Shown piece after piece: positions 46,157-55,739 of a DNA stretch of 64,000 nt. This stretch comes from Bordetella bronchialis (GTDB lineage: Bacteria; Pseudomonadota; Gammaproteobacteria; Burkholderiales; Burkholderiaceae_B): the NCBI RefSeq assembly GCF_001676705.1, contig NZ_CP016170.1:5084001-5148000 (forward strand), in the 5' to 3' direction. Within the stretch, counting starts at the first letter, position 1, and the number at the start of each line of letters is the position of its first letter. The notes beneath the pieces were generated by a model. It worked only from the letters and a program-made list of their open reading frames with translations. It was not told the DNA's origin and ran no database searches. A program made the translations under genes and the position numbers.

Positions 46157-47275
46157 ATGACGACAGCAGCCGGTTTATATGTCGGACTGATGTCGGGCAC
46201 CAGCACCGACGGCGTGGACGGCGTCCTGGCGCGGATCGCGCCGGACGGCCGGCCAGCGGTGCTGGCCGAAACCAGCCTGCCCATGGCCGACGAGCTGCGG
46301 CAGGCGCTTCTCGCGCTGAACGCCCCGGGCGACAACGAACTGGAACGTGCGGCACTGGCCTCGCTGGCGCTGGCCGGATCGTACGCGGACGCCACGGCCC
46401 GCCTGCTGAGCGACGCGGGCGTGACCGCGGGCGATGTCACCGCCATAGGCGCGCATGGGCAAACCGTACGGCACCGGCCGGACCTGGGCTACACCCTGCA
46501 GCTGAATGCCCCCGCCCTGCTCGCCGAACGCACGGGTATCGCGGTGGTGGCGGACTTTCGCACGCGCGACGTGGCCGCGGGGGGCCAAGGCGCACCGCTG
46601 GTACCGGCCTTCCATGCCGCGATCTTCGCGGCGGATGTCCCGCGCGCCGTGCTGAACCTGGGCGGCATCGCCAACGTGACCTTGCTGGCGCCAGGACAGC
46701 CGGTGACCGGTTTCGACACCGGGCCGGCCAACATGCTGCTGGACGAATGGTGCCGGCGGCACACCGGGCAGCACTACGACGACAATGGCCGCTTTGCCGC
46801 CGCCGGCAAGGTCGACGACAACATCCTGGAATACCTGCTGGCCAGCGAACCCTGGCTGGCCAAGCGGCCGCCGAAATCCACCGGGCGCGATCTGTTCAAT
46901 GCCGCCTGGCTGGACAGCCGGCTGAATGCCTGGGATGGCTATTGCCGGCGCCTGACGCCGCAGGATATCCAGGCCACCCTGCAGCGGTTCACCGCGCGTA
47001 CCGTGGCGCAAGCCATCGAGCGGGAGGCACCCGGCACACGGGAAGTCCTGGTATGCGGCGGCGGGGCGCGCAACGGCGGCCTGATGCGCGACCTGGCGGA
47101 ATGCCTGAATCGCCCGGTCGCCGTCACGGACGACCATGGCATCCCGGCGCAATCGGTGGAAGCCCTGGCCTTCGCCTGGCTGGCCTATGCCCATGTCCAC
47201 CGCATCGCGGCGGGCCTGCCCGAGGTAACGGGCGCCCGCGGCGCACGGGTGCTGGGGGCGCTGTATCCCGCCTGA
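46157..47275 (+). CDS. anmK: Anhydro-N-acetylmuramic acid kinase
   Basis: 372-residue ASKHA-fold kinase that phosphorylates anhydroMurNAc to MurNAc-6-phosphate in cell-wall recycling. GLMSGTSTDGVDGVLARI is the phosphate-binding start, with GAHGQTVRH, LNLGGIANVTLL and GFDTGPANMLLDEW further along and VCGGGARNGGLMRDLA near the end. Follows the M23 endopeptidase by 26 bp; ends before a bidirectional terminator at 47304. Confidence 0.95.
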   Translation: MTTAAGLYVGLMSGTSTDGVDGVLARIAPDGRPAVLAETSLPMADELRQALLALNAPGDNELERAALASLALAGSYADATARLLSDAGVTAGDVTAIGAHGQTVRHRPDLGYTLQLNAPALLAERTGIAVVADFRTRDVAAGGQGAPLVPAFHAAIFAADVPRAVLNLGGIANVTLLAPGQPVTGFDTGPANMLLDEWCRRHTGQHYDDNGRFAAAGKVDDNILEYLLASEPWLAKRPPKSTGRDLFNAAWLDSRLNAWDGYCRRLTPQDIQATLQRFTARTVAQAIEREAPGTREVLVCGGGARNGGLMRDLAECLNRPVAVTDDHGIPAQSVEALAFAWLAYAHVHRIAAGLPEVTGARGARVLGALYPA

Positions 47276-47303
47276 GGCGTTTTCCCCGGGCAGCGAGCAA
47301 AGA

Positions 47304-47331
47304 AAAACGGGCGCCGACAAGCGCCCGTTTT
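47304..47331. terminator. Bidirectional terminator between anmK and erpA
   Basis: Perfect 11-bp stem AAAACGGGCGC / GCGCCCGTTTT around a 6-nt loop, with an A-run on one side and a T-run on the other, so it can end both convergent transcripts. Confidence 0.92.
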
Positions 47332-47402
47332 CGATTCCATCCGTGGCGCGCCAGGTCTCGCTACCTGACCCCGCCGCCGGACGAGCGGACCCGGAGCCGC
47401 CC

Positions 47403-47774
47403 TTATACCGAGAACGACGACCCGCAACCGCAGGTGGTGGTGGCGTTGGGGTTGCGGATGACGAACTGCGCGCCTTCCAGGTCTTCCTTGTAGTCGATCT
47501 CTGCGCCGACCAGGTACTGGAAGCTCATGGGATCCACCAGGAGCTGCACACCCGCTTTATCCAGCACCGTGTCGTCTTCGTTGACGACTTCATCGAAGGT
47601 GAAGCCATACTGGAAGCCGGAGCATCCGCCGCCCTGCACGAACACACGCAGCTTGAGCTCGGGGTTGCCCTCATCGGCCAACAGATCCTTGACCTTGGCT
47701 GCGGCGGCATCGGTGAAAATCAGCGGGGTCGGCGGTGCCGACTGCAGATCGACGGTTTCGGTTACTGCGTTCAT
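47403..47774 (-). CDS. erpA: Iron-sulfur cluster insertion protein ErpA
   Basis: 123-residue A-type Fe-S carrier that delivers [4Fe-4S] clusters to essential targets such as IspG/H. The three ligand cysteines are present in [11 protein letters not shown] and [12 protein letters not shown] 47774 starts [11 protein letters not shown]; six extra upstream codons in the frame are unlikely. Its own promoter lies at 47862-47889, overlapping the end of the upstream gene. Confidence 0.96.
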   Translation of the reverse strand: MNAVTETVDLQSAPPTPLIFTDAAAAKVKDLLADEGNPELKLRVFVQGGGCSGFQYGFTFDEVVNEDDTVLDKAGVQLLVDPMSFQYLVGAEIDYKEDLEGAQFVIRNPNATTTCGCGSSFSV

Positions 47775-47861
47775 TTCCTGACTCCTGCCCACTAGGGGCG
47801 TGGCCCGCTCCGGGCCTGTCCAATCCGTGAAGGGCGTCCAATACCGCCCTGATTTGGTCTT

Positions 47862-47889
47862 ACTATAGCGCAGCGCCCCGGCGAATCAA
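47862..47889 (-). promoter_or_regulatory. erpA: erpA promoter
   Basis: On the minus strand TTGATT (47884-47889), 16-bp spacer, TATAGT (47862-47867): four and five of six matches to sigma-70 hexamers. The -35 element overlaps the last codons of the DUF6776-like gene, whose stop is at 47886. The start of transcription would be about 80 nt before erpA. Confidence 0.6.
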
Positions 47890-48668
47890 AATGCGACCGG
47901 CGCCTGCTGCGACACCAGGACGGCGCCATCCTGGATCACCTCTACCGTGACTTCGGTGGGGGTGAAATCCGGCGGCACCGCCAGGATTCCTTCACTGTTG
48001 CGATACTGGTCGACCTCCAGCGGCACCAGGGGCGACGCTTCCGTAACGGCAGCCTGCGGGGGCGCCTCGGCCGCGGCCGCGGCCTGCAGCGGGGCCAGTG
48101 GCAGGCCGATCTGCTCGCCATCGCGCGCCCCCTTGGCGACGAAACGCAGGCTGCCCACGAAGGGAGCCAGGCCCGGCCGCGCACTGCGCATCAGCAGCAC
48201 GCGATAGCGCAGGCCGGCCGGCACGCGGGCGATTTCCACCGCGCGTATCGAGACGGTGCCCGCCGGCCCGGCGGGAAACAGCTGGTCGTAGAACGCCAGC
48301 CGGTCGCGCAGTTGCCCGGCCTGGGCTTGCAGTGCCGCCACGGAGTCTTCCAGCGTACGGCGCGCCGCGCGTTCCACGGCCAGTTCCGCGTCGGATGCGG
48401 CCAGCTGGCCGCGCAGGGCCGATACCTGCGCCTGATCCTGCGCCGCCTGCGATTGCAAGGCCGCCAGTTGTTCCTGGGCCGATGCCCCCTGCCTGGCGGG
48501 CCAAAGCAGGACGACGATGGCCGCCAGGATGGCGGCCGTCACAAGCGCGCCCACCGCGCCGGCGATCAGGCCCAGCCGAAAACCCCGGTCGGAACGGGCA
48601 TCCGGCCCGGCCTGGACCGGTTCGTCCGGATCCTGCCTGGTCATACCGGGCGCCCGCTCATGGGCCAA
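47886..48668 (-). CDS. DUF6776-like membrane-anchored coiled-coil protein
   Basis: About 260-residue protein with one transmembrane helix (GLIAGAVGALVTAAILAAIVVLLW, about 33-56), then a coiled coil (EQLAALQSQAAQDQAQVSALRGQLAASDAELAVERAARR to about 120) and a beta-rich C-terminal periplasmic domain. Matches proteins annotated DUF6776 next to erpA in related bacteria, by recall. Start could be ATG 48668 (AAGG nearby) or ATG 48644; the first is given. It begins 25 bp after argC and is probably in its operon. Function unknown, perhaps envelope related. Confidence 0.65.
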   Translation of the reverse strand: MAHERAPGMTRQDPDEPVQAGPDARSDRGFRLGLIAGAVGALVTAAILAAIVVLLWPARQGASAQEQLAALQSQAAQDQAQVSALRGQLAASDAELAVERAARRTLEDSVAALQAQAGQLRDRLAFYDQLFPAGPAGTVSIRAVEIARVPAGLRYRVLLMRSARPGLAPFVGSLRFVAKGARDGEQIGLPLAPLQAAAAAEAPPQAAVTEASPLVPLEVDQYRNSEGILAVPPDFTPTEVTVEVIQDGAVLVSQQAPVAF

Positions 48669-48692
48669 CCTTGCCTGCGCCGGCCACGGCCT

Positions 48693-49757
48693 TCAAGGGA
48701 GAACGGCCACCTGACCCAGCCCGGTGTCTTCCGGCAGGCCGAACATCACGTTCATGTTCTGCACCGCCTGGCCGGCCGCGCCCTTCACCAGGTTGTCCTG
48801 CACCACCAGCACGATCAGCAGGTCCCCGCCCTCCGGCCGGTGCAGGGCGATACGCAAATCGTTGGAAGCGCGCACCGAGCGCGTTTCCGGCAGGCTGCCG
48901 GCAGGCATCACATCGACGAAGCGCTCGTTTTCGTAGCGCTTCTCGTACAAGGCCTGGAAGTCGGTGCCGCGCGCATCCGGCAGGATCCGGGCATAGATGG
49001 TGGAGTGCATACCGCGGATCATGGGCACCAGATGCGGCACGAAGGTCAGCCCGACCTTGCCGCCCGCCAGGCGCTCGAGCTGTTCCGAGATTTCGGGATG
49101 ATGGCGATGCCCCGCCACCCCATAGGCCTTGAAGTTGTCGCTGGCCTCGGAGAACAGCAGGCCGATTTCAGCCTTGCGGCCCGCCCCGGAGACGCCGGAC
49201 TTGCAGTCGGCGATCAGGGTTTGCGTGTCGACCAGCCGGGCGCCGTTTTCCAGGAGCGGCGCCAGGCCCAGCGCAACCGTGGTCGGATAGCAGCCGGGGT
49301 TTCCCACGACGCGGGCCTTGGCGACTTGCGCGCGGTTGATTTCCGGGATCCCGTACACGGCTTCTTTCAGGATGGCCGGGCAGGCGTGCGGCATCTTGTA
49401 CCACTTCTCGAACACGGCCGTGTCCTGCAGGCGGAAGTCCGCCGCCAGGTCGATGATGCGGGTATCGGCGTCCAGCAGCGCCTGCGCCTGCGCCATCGCC
49501 ACGCCGTGCGGCGTGGCGAAGAAGACGACATCGCAGTCGCCCAGCGGCGCTTTTTCCGGCGTGGAGAACGCCAGCTTCACGCGCCCACGCAGGTTGGGGA
49601 ACATGTCGGCGACCGGCATGCCGTCTTCCTTGCGGGACGTGATGGCGGTGAGCTCCGCGTTGGGATGCTGGGACAACAGGCGCAGCAGCTCGACGCCGGT
49701 ATATCCGGTCCCGCCTACGATGCCGACCTTGACGCGTGCGCTGGATGCTTGTGCCAT
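48693..49757 (-). CDS. argC: N-acetyl-gamma-glutamyl-phosphate reductase
   Basis: 354-residue arginine biosynthesis enzyme reducing N-acetylglutamyl phosphate with NADPH. The Rossmann start [20 protein letters not shown] and the catalytic Cys in [15 protein letters not shown] are clear, and [11 protein letters not shown] is the usual His segment. ATG 49757 begins [11 protein letters not shown]; the preceding frame to 49823 lacks a ribosome site. Lies downstream of rplM-rpsI, separated by a terminator. Confidence 0.95.
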   Translation of the reverse strand: MAQASSARVKVGIVGGTGYTGVELLRLLSQHPNAELTAITSRKEDGMPVADMFPNLRGRVKLAFSTPEKAPLGDCDVVFFATPHGVAMAQAQALLDADTRIIDLAADFRLQDTAVFEKWYKMPHACPAILKEAVYGIPEINRAQVAKARVVGNPGCYPTTVALGLAPLLENGARLVDTQTLIADCKSGVSGAGRKAEIGLLFSEASDNFKAYGVAGHRHHPEISEQLERLAGGKVGLTFVPHLVPMIRGMHSTIYARILPDARGTDFQALYEKRYENERFVDVMPAGSLPETRSVRASNDLRIALHRPEGGDLLIVLVVQDNLVKGAAGQAVQNMNVMFGLPEDTGLGQVAVLP

Positions 49758-49947
49758 GATTGCTGGTTCCTGCTGGTTCCGAAGGACGAATGGGAATTGT
49801 ATCGCCGCGCCTGGCGGCCCCATGGACCAATCCGATACGCCGGTAGGCCCATATTTTCACTCCAGGGAAGGAACGACACCGCCGCCCCACCCCGCTGGAT
49901 CGGACTGGACGGTTCCGCATCGACCCGTCCGGGTCCGCCCCATAAAC

Positions 49948-49973
49948 AAAAAGGCCGCTTTCGCGGCCTTTTT
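49948..49973 (-). terminator. Terminator of the rplM-rpsI operon
   Basis: Perfect 11-bp stem AAAAAGGCCGC / GCGGCCTTTTT with a 4-nt loop and a T-run on the minus strand. It begins 9 bp beyond the rpsI stop. Confidence 0.93.
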
Positions 49974-49981
49974 GCTGGACA

Positions 49982-50374
49982 TTAGCGCTTGCTGAACTGC
50001 TTGCGCCGACGTGCCTTGCGAAGGCCGACTTTCTTACGTTCGACTTCTCGCGCATCGCGCGTGACCAGGCCGGCCTGCGACAGGGCGGGCTTGAGCGTGG
50101 CGTCGTAATCGATCAGGGCGCGGGTGATGCCGTGGCGCACGGCGCCAGCCTGGCCGGATTCACCGCCGCCGTGGACGTTGACCTTGACGTCGAACGATTC
50201 CAGGTGGCCGGTCAGTTCCAGCGGTTGACGCACGACCATGCGGCCGGTTTCGCGCGCGAAGAACTCGTCGACGGGCTTGCCGTTGACGACGATCTTGCCC
50301 GTGCCTTTTTTGAGGAACACGCGGGCCACCGACGTCTTGCGGCGGCCGGTTCCGTAATTCCAGTTACCGATCAT
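49982..50374 (-). CDS. rpsI: 30S ribosomal protein S9
   Basis: 130-residue ribosomal protein of the small-subunit head. The start [33 protein letters not shown] and the basic C-terminal tail [14 protein letters not shown], which reaches the P-site tRNA, are diagnostic. Separated from rplM by 9 bp and cotranscribed with it. Confidence 0.98.
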   Translation of the reverse strand: MIGNWNYGTGRRKTSVARVFLKKGTGKIVVNGKPVDEFFARETGRMVVRQPLELTGHLESFDVKVNVHGGGESGQAGAVRHGITRALIDYDATLKPALSQAGLVTRDAREVERKKVGLRKARRRKQFSKR

Positions 50375-50383
50375 GGCGATTCC

Positions 50384-50812
50384 TTAGATTTCCAGCGGCT
50401 TGGGCTGCTGGGCGGTGTGCGGATGCTCGGCACCGGCGTACACCTTCAGTTTCTTGATCATGGCATAGCCCAGCGGACCCTTCGGCAGCATGCCCTTGAC
50501 CGCCTTCTGGATGGCACGGCCCGGGAAGCGCTGCTGCAGCTTTTCGAAATTGGTCTCGCGTATGCCGCCCGGGTACGTCGTGTGGCGGAAGTACTTCTTG
50601 TCCTGCGACTTGTTCCCGGTGACGACGATGTCCGCCGCGTTGATGATGACGATGTAATCGCCCGTATCGACGTGAGGCGTGAATTCGGGTTTGTGCTTAC
50701 CACGCAGACGGTGTGCGACTTCGCTGGCCACACGACCGAGGACCTTGCCCTTCGCGTCGATCACAAACCACTCACGCTTGACTTCGTGCGGCTTTGCCAC
50801 AAAGGTCTTCAT
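50384..50812 (-). CDS. rplM: 50S ribosomal protein L13
   Basis: 142-residue large-subunit protein, one of the early assembly proteins. [44 protein letters not shown] is the standard N-terminus. First gene of rplM-rpsI, with a promoter about 120 bp upstream (-10 TAGAAT at 50937-50942). Confidence 0.98.
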   Translation of the reverse strand: MKTFVAKPHEVKREWFVIDAKGKVLGRVASEVAHRLRGKHKPEFTPHVDTGDYIVIINAADIVVTGNKSQDKKYFRHTTYPGGIRETNFEKLQQRFPGRAIQKAVKGMLPKGPLGYAMIKKLKVYAGAEHPHTAQQPKPLEI

Positions 50813-51123
50813 GATGGTTCCTGAATGAATATGTTCACCCGCCGGAAATCGGCCGGGGTGTTTTTCCCTCGCGTTTTTTCGACCTGCCTAAGCGTTATCA
50901 GCCGCCCGTGCTGGTGGAAATGAGGGAAAGCTGTCGATTCTAGCACGAAATCGCTCAAAAATTGAGCGACACGGCGGAAGGAGATTTGTAACGGGCCCGT
51001 CCACGCGGCCGCCCGGCCGCCACGGCCGGCGCGGAATGGCCCTGGCCCTGGGCCCGGTTCCGTCCCGGGTGCGGCTATCGCACGCCGGCGCCGCCGCTCC
51101 GGCGGCGTCCCGGCCGCGCGGAT
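50813..51123. other. rplM leader and intergenic region to the liv operon
   Basis: 311 bp without a gene. The left third is the rplM leader; the promoter and palindrome lie at 50937-50969. Right of about 51000 the sequence is G+C-rich and precedes the stop of the livF-type gene; nothing further is supported there. Confidence 0.5.
50937..50969 (-). promoter_or_regulatory. rplM: rplM promoter with palindromic upstream element
   Basis: Extended -10 TGCTAGAAT (core 50937-50942) on the minus strand. The -35 hexamer is poor, but a perfect inverted repeat TCGCTCAA-AAA-TTGAGCGA (50951-50969) covers that position and may be an activator or repressor site. Confidence 0.55.
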
Positions 51124-51834
51124 TCAGGCGCCCAGATACGCTTCCAGCACCCGGGGATGCCCGAGCAGTTCCCGGCCCGTGCCCGACAGCGCCAGGGCGC
51201 CGTTTTCCAGCACGTAGCCATGGCCGGCGATCTTCAGCGCCTGGCGGACGTTCTGCTCTACCAGGAACAGGGTCAGGCCGTCGGCGTTGATGGCCCGCAG
51301 GGCGCGGAAGATTTCCTGCACCACGATCGGGGCCAGGCCCATGGAAGGTTCGTCCAGCAGCAGCAGGCGCGGCTTGGCCATCAGGGCGCGGCCGATGGCC
51401 AGCATCTGCTGTTCGCCGCCCGACAGGTTGCCGGCGATGCCGTCCAGCCTTTCCTTCAGCCGCGGGAACAGGTTGAACACGTACTCCAGGTCGGTGCCGG
51501 TCTCGGCGCGCCCGCGCCGGTAGGCGCCCAGCTCCAGGTTCTCCCGCACCGTCATGGTGGTCAGGATGGCCCGCCCTTCCGGGACCTGCACGATGCCGCG
51601 CGCCACGATCTGGTGGGGCGCCAGGCGGGTGATGTCCTCGCCCTCGAAAATGACGGCGCCCTTGGCCTTGGGCAGCAGGCCGGACAGGGCAAGCAGGGTG
51701 GTGGACTTGCCCGCGCCGTTGGCGCCCACCAGGGCGGTGATCTCGCCCGATCGCAGGGTCATGTCCACCCCGCGCACGGCCTCGATATGTCCGTAGTTCA
51801 CTTCCAGGCCGCGGATTTCCAGCATGGCGGTCAT
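51124..51834 (-). CDS. livF: Branched-chain amino acid ABC transporter ATPase LivF
   Basis: 236-residue ABC ATPase. Walker A GANGAGKST, signature LSGGEQQMLAIGRALM and Walker B LLLLDEPSMGLAP are intact, and the short LivF length and YGHIEAVRGVDMTL strand are typical. ATG 51834 overlaps the livG stop (ATGA); MLEIRG at 51825 is an alternative. It energises the LivHM channel with LivG. Last gene of the operon. Confidence 0.93.
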   Translation of the reverse strand: MTAMLEIRGLEVNYGHIEAVRGVDMTLRSGEITALVGANGAGKSTTLLALSGLLPKAKGAVIFEGEDITRLAPHQIVARGIVQVPEGRAILTTMTVRENLELGAYRRGRAETGTDLEYVFNLFPRLKERLDGIAGNLSGGEQQMLAIGRALMAKPRLLLLDEPSMGLAPIVVQEIFRALRAINADGLTLFLVEQNVRQALKIAGHGYVLENGALALSGTGRELLGHPRVLEAYLGA

Positions 51835-52616
51835 GCGTGCACCTCCCGCGCGGCGTCCTCTTCGTCGTCGCGGCCCAGGTAGGCCTCGATGACCTGTTCG
51901 TTGGTGCGGATGGCCTCGGGCGGACCGCTGGTGATGATCTTGCCGAAGTTCAGGACTGCGATGGTCTCGCACAGCCCCATGACGAAACGCATATCGTGTT
52001 CGATCATCAGGATGGTATAGCCGCGGGCGCGGATGGCTTCGATTTCGCGCATCAGCTCGGCGCGCTCGCCGGTATTCATGCCCGCGACGGGCTCGTCGAG
52101 CAACAGCAGGCGCGGCTCGGTGGCCAGCGCGCGGGCCAGCTCCAGGCGGCGCTGCTCGCCATAGGAAAGGTTATCGGCCAGGTCGTGCGCCTTGTGGTCC
52201 AGGCGCATCCAGGACAACAGCTCCAGCGCGCGCTCGCGCGCCTTGGCCTCGTGCCGGCGGAAACCGGGCAGGCTGAACAGCATCCCGGCCACGCCGTAAT
52301 GCATATGCCGATAGGCGCCCACCACGACGTTTTCCAGCAGCGTCATTTCCTTGAACAGGCGGATGTTCTGGAAGGTACGCGCGATGCCGGCTCGCGTGAT
52401 CTGGTGCGGCGCGGATCCGATCAGGCTTTGTCCGGCGAAACGCACCTTACCGCCGCTGGGCCGCAGCAGGCCGGTGATGATGTTGAATACCGTCGTCTTG
52501 CCGGCGCCATTGGGCCCGATCAGGCCGAAGATGGCGCCTTCGGGTACGTGCAGATTGACGTCCTGCAGCACATGCAGGCCGCCGAAACGCATGGAAATGG
52601 AAGAGAGCTCAAGCAT
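51831..52616 (-). CDS. livG: Branched-chain amino acid ABC transporter ATPase LivG
   Basis: 261-residue ABC ATPase with Walker A GPNGAGKTT, the LivG-specific TFQNIRLFKEMTLLENVVVGAYRH segment, signature LSYGEQRRLELARALA and Walker B LLLDEPVAGMN. Overlaps livM upstream by 8 nt and livF downstream by 4 nt, indicating coupling. A C-terminal acidic/basic tail GRDDEEDAAREVHA extends past the core. Confidence 0.94.
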   Translation of the reverse strand: MLELSSISMRFGGLHVLQDVNLHVPEGAIFGLIGPNGAGKTTVFNIITGLLRPSGGKVRFAGQSLIGSAPHQITRAGIARTFQNIRLFKEMTLLENVVVGAYRHMHYGVAGMLFSLPGFRRHEAKARERALELLSWMRLDHKAHDLADNLSYGEQRRLELARALATEPRLLLLDEPVAGMNTGERAELMREIEAIRARGYTILMIEHDMRFVMGLCETIAVLNFGKIITSGPPEAIRTNEQVIEAYLGRDDEEDAAREVHA

Positions 52617-53475
52617 GGCGCCCGCCCCCCTTGCGCATCCAGCGCGCGAAACGCGCCGGATCCCAGATGCCTTGCGGCAGGAATAGCACGATCAGCACGA
52701 GAATCAATCCATTGGCGACCAGCCGGAAATCGCTGAAGCCGCGCAGCACTTCCGGCAAAAGCGTAATGATGGCACTGCCCACCACCGGCCCCGGCAGCCC
52801 GCCGATGCCGCCCAGGATGGCCATGGTCAGGATCTCCACGCCTCGGTCGAAGCCGTATTCGCCCGGGCCGATGAAGAATGTCAGGTGGGCGTTGAGCGCG
52901 CCGGCCAGCCCGGCGATCATCGCCCCCAGGATGAAGGCCAGCATCTTGTTGGCCCGGACATTGATGCCCATCAGGCCGGCCGCGGTCTCGTCGCCGCGTA
53001 TCGCGTCGAAGGCGCGGCCCAGCTTGGATACGCGCACGCGCCACAGCACCAGCAGCACGAGCGCCAGCGCCAGCGCCACATGCCACCACTGCGTCGACTG
53101 CGGGATGCCGTTCAGTCCCAGCGCGCCGCCGGTGAGCGATTCGGTATTCAGGACGGTGACCCGGACGACTTCGCCGAAGCCCAGGGTGGCCATGGCCAGA
53201 TAAACCCCGGACAGCCGTATCGTGGGCAGGCCGATCAGCGCGGCCACCACGGCGGGAGCGGCCATGCCGCCAGCCAGGGCCACGGAGAACGGCGCGTCGT
53301 AGTTCATCGTGAGGATGGCCGCGGTATAGGCGCCGATGCCCATGAAGGCCGCGTTGGCCATCGCGAGCATGCCGCACGCCAGGGTCAGCCAGATCGACAA
53401 TGCCAGCAGGGCGTTGGTGCCGAGCGTCAGCACCACATTGCCGTAGATGGCCCAGAAACTATCGAATGCATTCAT
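52609..53475 (-). CDS. livM: Branched-chain amino acid ABC transporter permease LivM
   Basis: 288-residue polytopic permease with multiple hydrophobic helices and the conserved LSGVYLAMATLGFGEVVRV and GRAFDAIRGDETAAGLMGINVRANKMLAF (EAA-like loop) segments. ATG 53475 is used; a TTG at 53481 is in frame. Starts 7 bp after livH and overlaps livG by 8 nt. Confidence 0.92.
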   Translation of the reverse strand: MNAFDSFWAIYGNVVLTLGTNALLALSIWLTLACGMLAMANAAFMGIGAYTAAILTMNYDAPFSVALAGGMAAPAVVAALIGLPTIRLSGVYLAMATLGFGEVVRVTVLNTESLTGGALGLNGIPQSTQWWHVALALALVLLVLWRVRVSKLGRAFDAIRGDETAAGLMGINVRANKMLAFILGAMIAGLAGALNAHLTFFIGPGEYGFDRGVEILTMAILGGIGGLPGPVVGSAIITLLPEVLRGFSDFRLVANGLILVLIVLFLPQGIWDPARFARWMRKGGGRHA

Positions 53476-53481
53476 GATCAA

Positions 53482-54363
53482 TCAGGCCTTGCGTTGCACC
53501 ACTTTGCCGAACAGGCCCTGGGGGCGCACCAGCAGGATCAGGAAAAGCAGGCCGAAGGCCACGGCATCGCGCATGGTCGAACCGATGTAGGCCACGGACA
53601 GCACCTCGGCGAAGCCCAGGAACAGGCCGCCCAGCATCGCGCCGCGGATGTCGCCCATGCCGCCCAGGATGATGACCGCGATGCCCTTGTGCAGCATGGG
53701 CTGGCCCATCAGGGGATAGAGCGCGTTCGAATACAGGCCGATCAGCAGGCCGGCCACGCCGCCCAGCCCGCCGGCCAGGAAGGACGTCAACAGGAACAGC
53801 TGTTCCACGTTGATGCCCAGCAGCCAGGCGGCCTTGGGCGATTCGGCGATGGCGCGCAAGGCGCGGCCGAACTGGGTGCGCCGCATCACCACCATGAGCA
53901 CGGCCATCAGCGCGAAGGACAGGAAGATGATCGCCAGCTCGATCGCGGTGACATGGATGCCGGCCACGACCAGGGTGTCGTCCGGCACCACGCCCGGGGG
54001 GAAGCGCAGATTGTTGGCGCCGTAGATGCCCTGGATGCCGTTATTCAGCACGATGCCCACGCCGATGGTGGCGATCATGGGAATCAGGTGCGGCGCATTG
54101 CGCCGGCGCAGGGGCTTCAATACCAGCCAGTCGATCAATGCACCCAGGGCGCCGGCCACCACGAAGGTCAGGACCAGCGAGATCCATAGCGGAATGCCCA
54201 GCTTGGTAATGATGGACAGGGCCGCATAGGCGCCGACCATGAAAACCGCGCCATGCGACAGGTTGATAATGCCCAGCACGCCGAAGACCAGCGTGAATCC
54301 CAGGGCGAAAAGGGCGTACACGCAGCCCAGCGACAGGGCATTGACGAATTGTTGTTCCAACAT
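53482..54363 (-). CDS. livH: Branched-chain amino acid ABC transporter permease LivH
   Basis: 293-residue polytopic permease. The N-terminus NALSLGCVYALFALGFTLVFGVLGIINLSHGAVFMVGAY and the GRALRAIAESPKAAWLLGINVEQLFLLTSF coupling loop are standard. It forms the channel with LivM. Preceded by a 95-bp gap with a stem-loop after the binding-protein gene. Confidence 0.94.
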   Translation of the reverse strand: MLEQQFVNALSLGCVYALFALGFTLVFGVLGIINLSHGAVFMVGAYAALSIITKLGIPLWISLVLTFVVAGALGALIDWLVLKPLRRRNAPHLIPMIATIGVGIVLNNGIQGIYGANNLRFPPGVVPDDTLVVAGIHVTAIELAIIFLSFALMAVLMVVMRRTQFGRALRAIAESPKAAWLLGINVEQLFLLTSFLAGGLGGVAGLLIGLYSNALYPLMGQPMLHKGIAVIILGGMGDIRGAMLGGLFLGFAEVLSVAYIGSTMRDAVAFGLLFLILLVRPQGLFGKVVQRKA

Positions 54364-54384
54364 ACCGGGACTTCCGAATCGAAA

Positions 54385-54423
54385 ACGCCTTGCGGGCCGC
54401 GGCCGGCGCAGCCTGCAAGGCGT
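54385..54423 (-). other. Intercistronic stem-loop after the amino-acid-binding protein gene
   Basis: Perfect 9-bp arms ACGCCTTGC / GCAAGGCGT enclose a 21-nt G+C-rich interior that can itself fold. It lies between the binding-protein and livH genes, has no T-run and so probably protects the 3' end of the upstream message. Confidence 0.6.
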
Positions 54424-54458
54424 CGGAGGCGGCGTTCAGCCGCGCTCGCGCACAGGAT

Positions 54459-55610
54459 TTACTTTTCTATGACGTACTTGCCGTTTTCCGTCTTGCTGAC
54501 GATAGGCGCTTGCTCGGCGTCGTAGCCCGCGGGCTTGCCGGCACGGTCCTTGGCCTGACGGAACTTGAAGGGGCCGGTGGCGCCCGTCCATTGCACGTCG
54601 GGCAGCGCGTCGCGCACGGCGGCGCGATCGGCGGCCAGGTCGCCCTTGAGCTGCACTTTCTTCAGCGCCTGGGCGACGATGTACATGGCGTCGTACGCCT
54701 GCGCCGAGAACTGGTCCGGCGCGATGTTGTACTTGGCCTTGTAGGCGTCGATGAACTTGGTGTTCTCGGGCGTCTTGTTCTCGATGGACCAGGGACTGCC
54801 GATCCACAGATTGTTGGAGGCGGCGCCCGGCGCCAGTTCGAAGATCTTGACCGAGTTCATGCCGTTGCCGCCGATGACCGGCACGTTCAGGCCCAGCTGG
54901 CGCGCCTGCACCATGATGGGACCGCCCTCGGCCAGCAGCGCGGACAGCACGATGGCGTCCGGGTTGGTGCCCTTGATCTTGGTCAGCTGGGCCTTGAAGT
55001 CGACGTCGCCCTTGGCGAAGGTTTCCGTGGTGGTGACCGGGATCTTCAGGTCTTCCAGGGCCTTCTTGAAGTTGTCGTAGCCGCTCTTGGTGAAGACGTC
55101 GTCATTGCCGTACAGCACGGCGACATTCTTTAGGCCGACCTTGTTCTTGACGGTGGTCAGCGTGGCCGGCAGCACGTCGGCTTCGGTGACCGAATTGCGG
55201 AAGATGTAGTTGCCGATGGAGGTAATGCCGTCGGCCGTATTCGAGGTGCCGAAGGCGACCGTCTTGGCCGCCTGGGCGATGGGATCGGCGGCCTGCGCGG
55301 AATTCGACAGCGTCGGGCCGAAGGTCATCAGGACCTTGTCCTGGAAGATCAGCTTCTTGAAGACATTGATGGCTTCTTCTTTCTTGCCCTGTTCGTCTTC
55401 GATGACCAGGGCGATCTTGTTGCCGTTGATCCCGCCCGCGGCGTTGATCTCGTCCGCGGCCAGCTGGAAGCCGTTGCGGATGGAGATGCCGTACTGGGCG
55501 GCGCCGCCGGACAGGGCCTCGGCCACGCCCAGCTTGATCTCGGCCGCGTGGGCGGCGGGCAGGATGGCGCTGGCGACCACGGCCGCCAACAGGGTGTATG
55601 TCGTCTTCAT
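54459..55610 (-). CDS. Branched-chain amino acid-binding protein (LivJ/LivK type)
   Basis: 383-residue periplasmic binding protein of the Leu/Ile/Val family. Signal peptide 1-23 (TYTLLAAVVASAILPAAHA). GVAEALSGGAAQYGISIRNGFQLAADEINAAGGING is the family N-terminus and LYGNDDVFTKSGYDNFKKAL the second-lobe segment. ATG 55610 with AGAGAGG upstream; the longer frame upstream is implausible because it puts the signal peptide inside. First gene of the operon, so the most abundant product. Confidence 0.93.
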   Translation of the reverse strand: MKTTYTLLAAVVASAILPAAHAAEIKLGVAEALSGGAAQYGISIRNGFQLAADEINAAGGINGNKIALVIEDEQGKKEEAINVFKKLIFQDKVLMTFGPTLSNSAQAADPIAQAAKTVAFGTSNTADGITSIGNYIFRNSVTEADVLPATLTTVKNKVGLKNVAVLYGNDDVFTKSGYDNFKKALEDLKIPVTTTETFAKGDVDFKAQLTKIKGTNPDAIVLSALLAEGGPIMVQARQLGLNVPVIGGNGMNSVKIFELAPGAASNNLWIGSPWSIENKTPENTKFIDAYKAKYNIAPDQFSAQAYDAMYIVAQALKKVQLKGDLAADRAAVRDALPDVQWTGATGPFKFRQAKDRAGKPAGYDAEQAPIVSKTENGKYVIEK

Positions 55611-55739
55611 GGGAAAGCCTCTCTCACGGGCGTTATATGTCTGCGCGAGGGTCTGCGCCTCGCTGGATGAGCAGGCCCGTGCCGGCCGGGCCGGCGCGGA
55701 CAAGTCCGCCATTATTACTCGAATTGCCAGATTTGTTGC

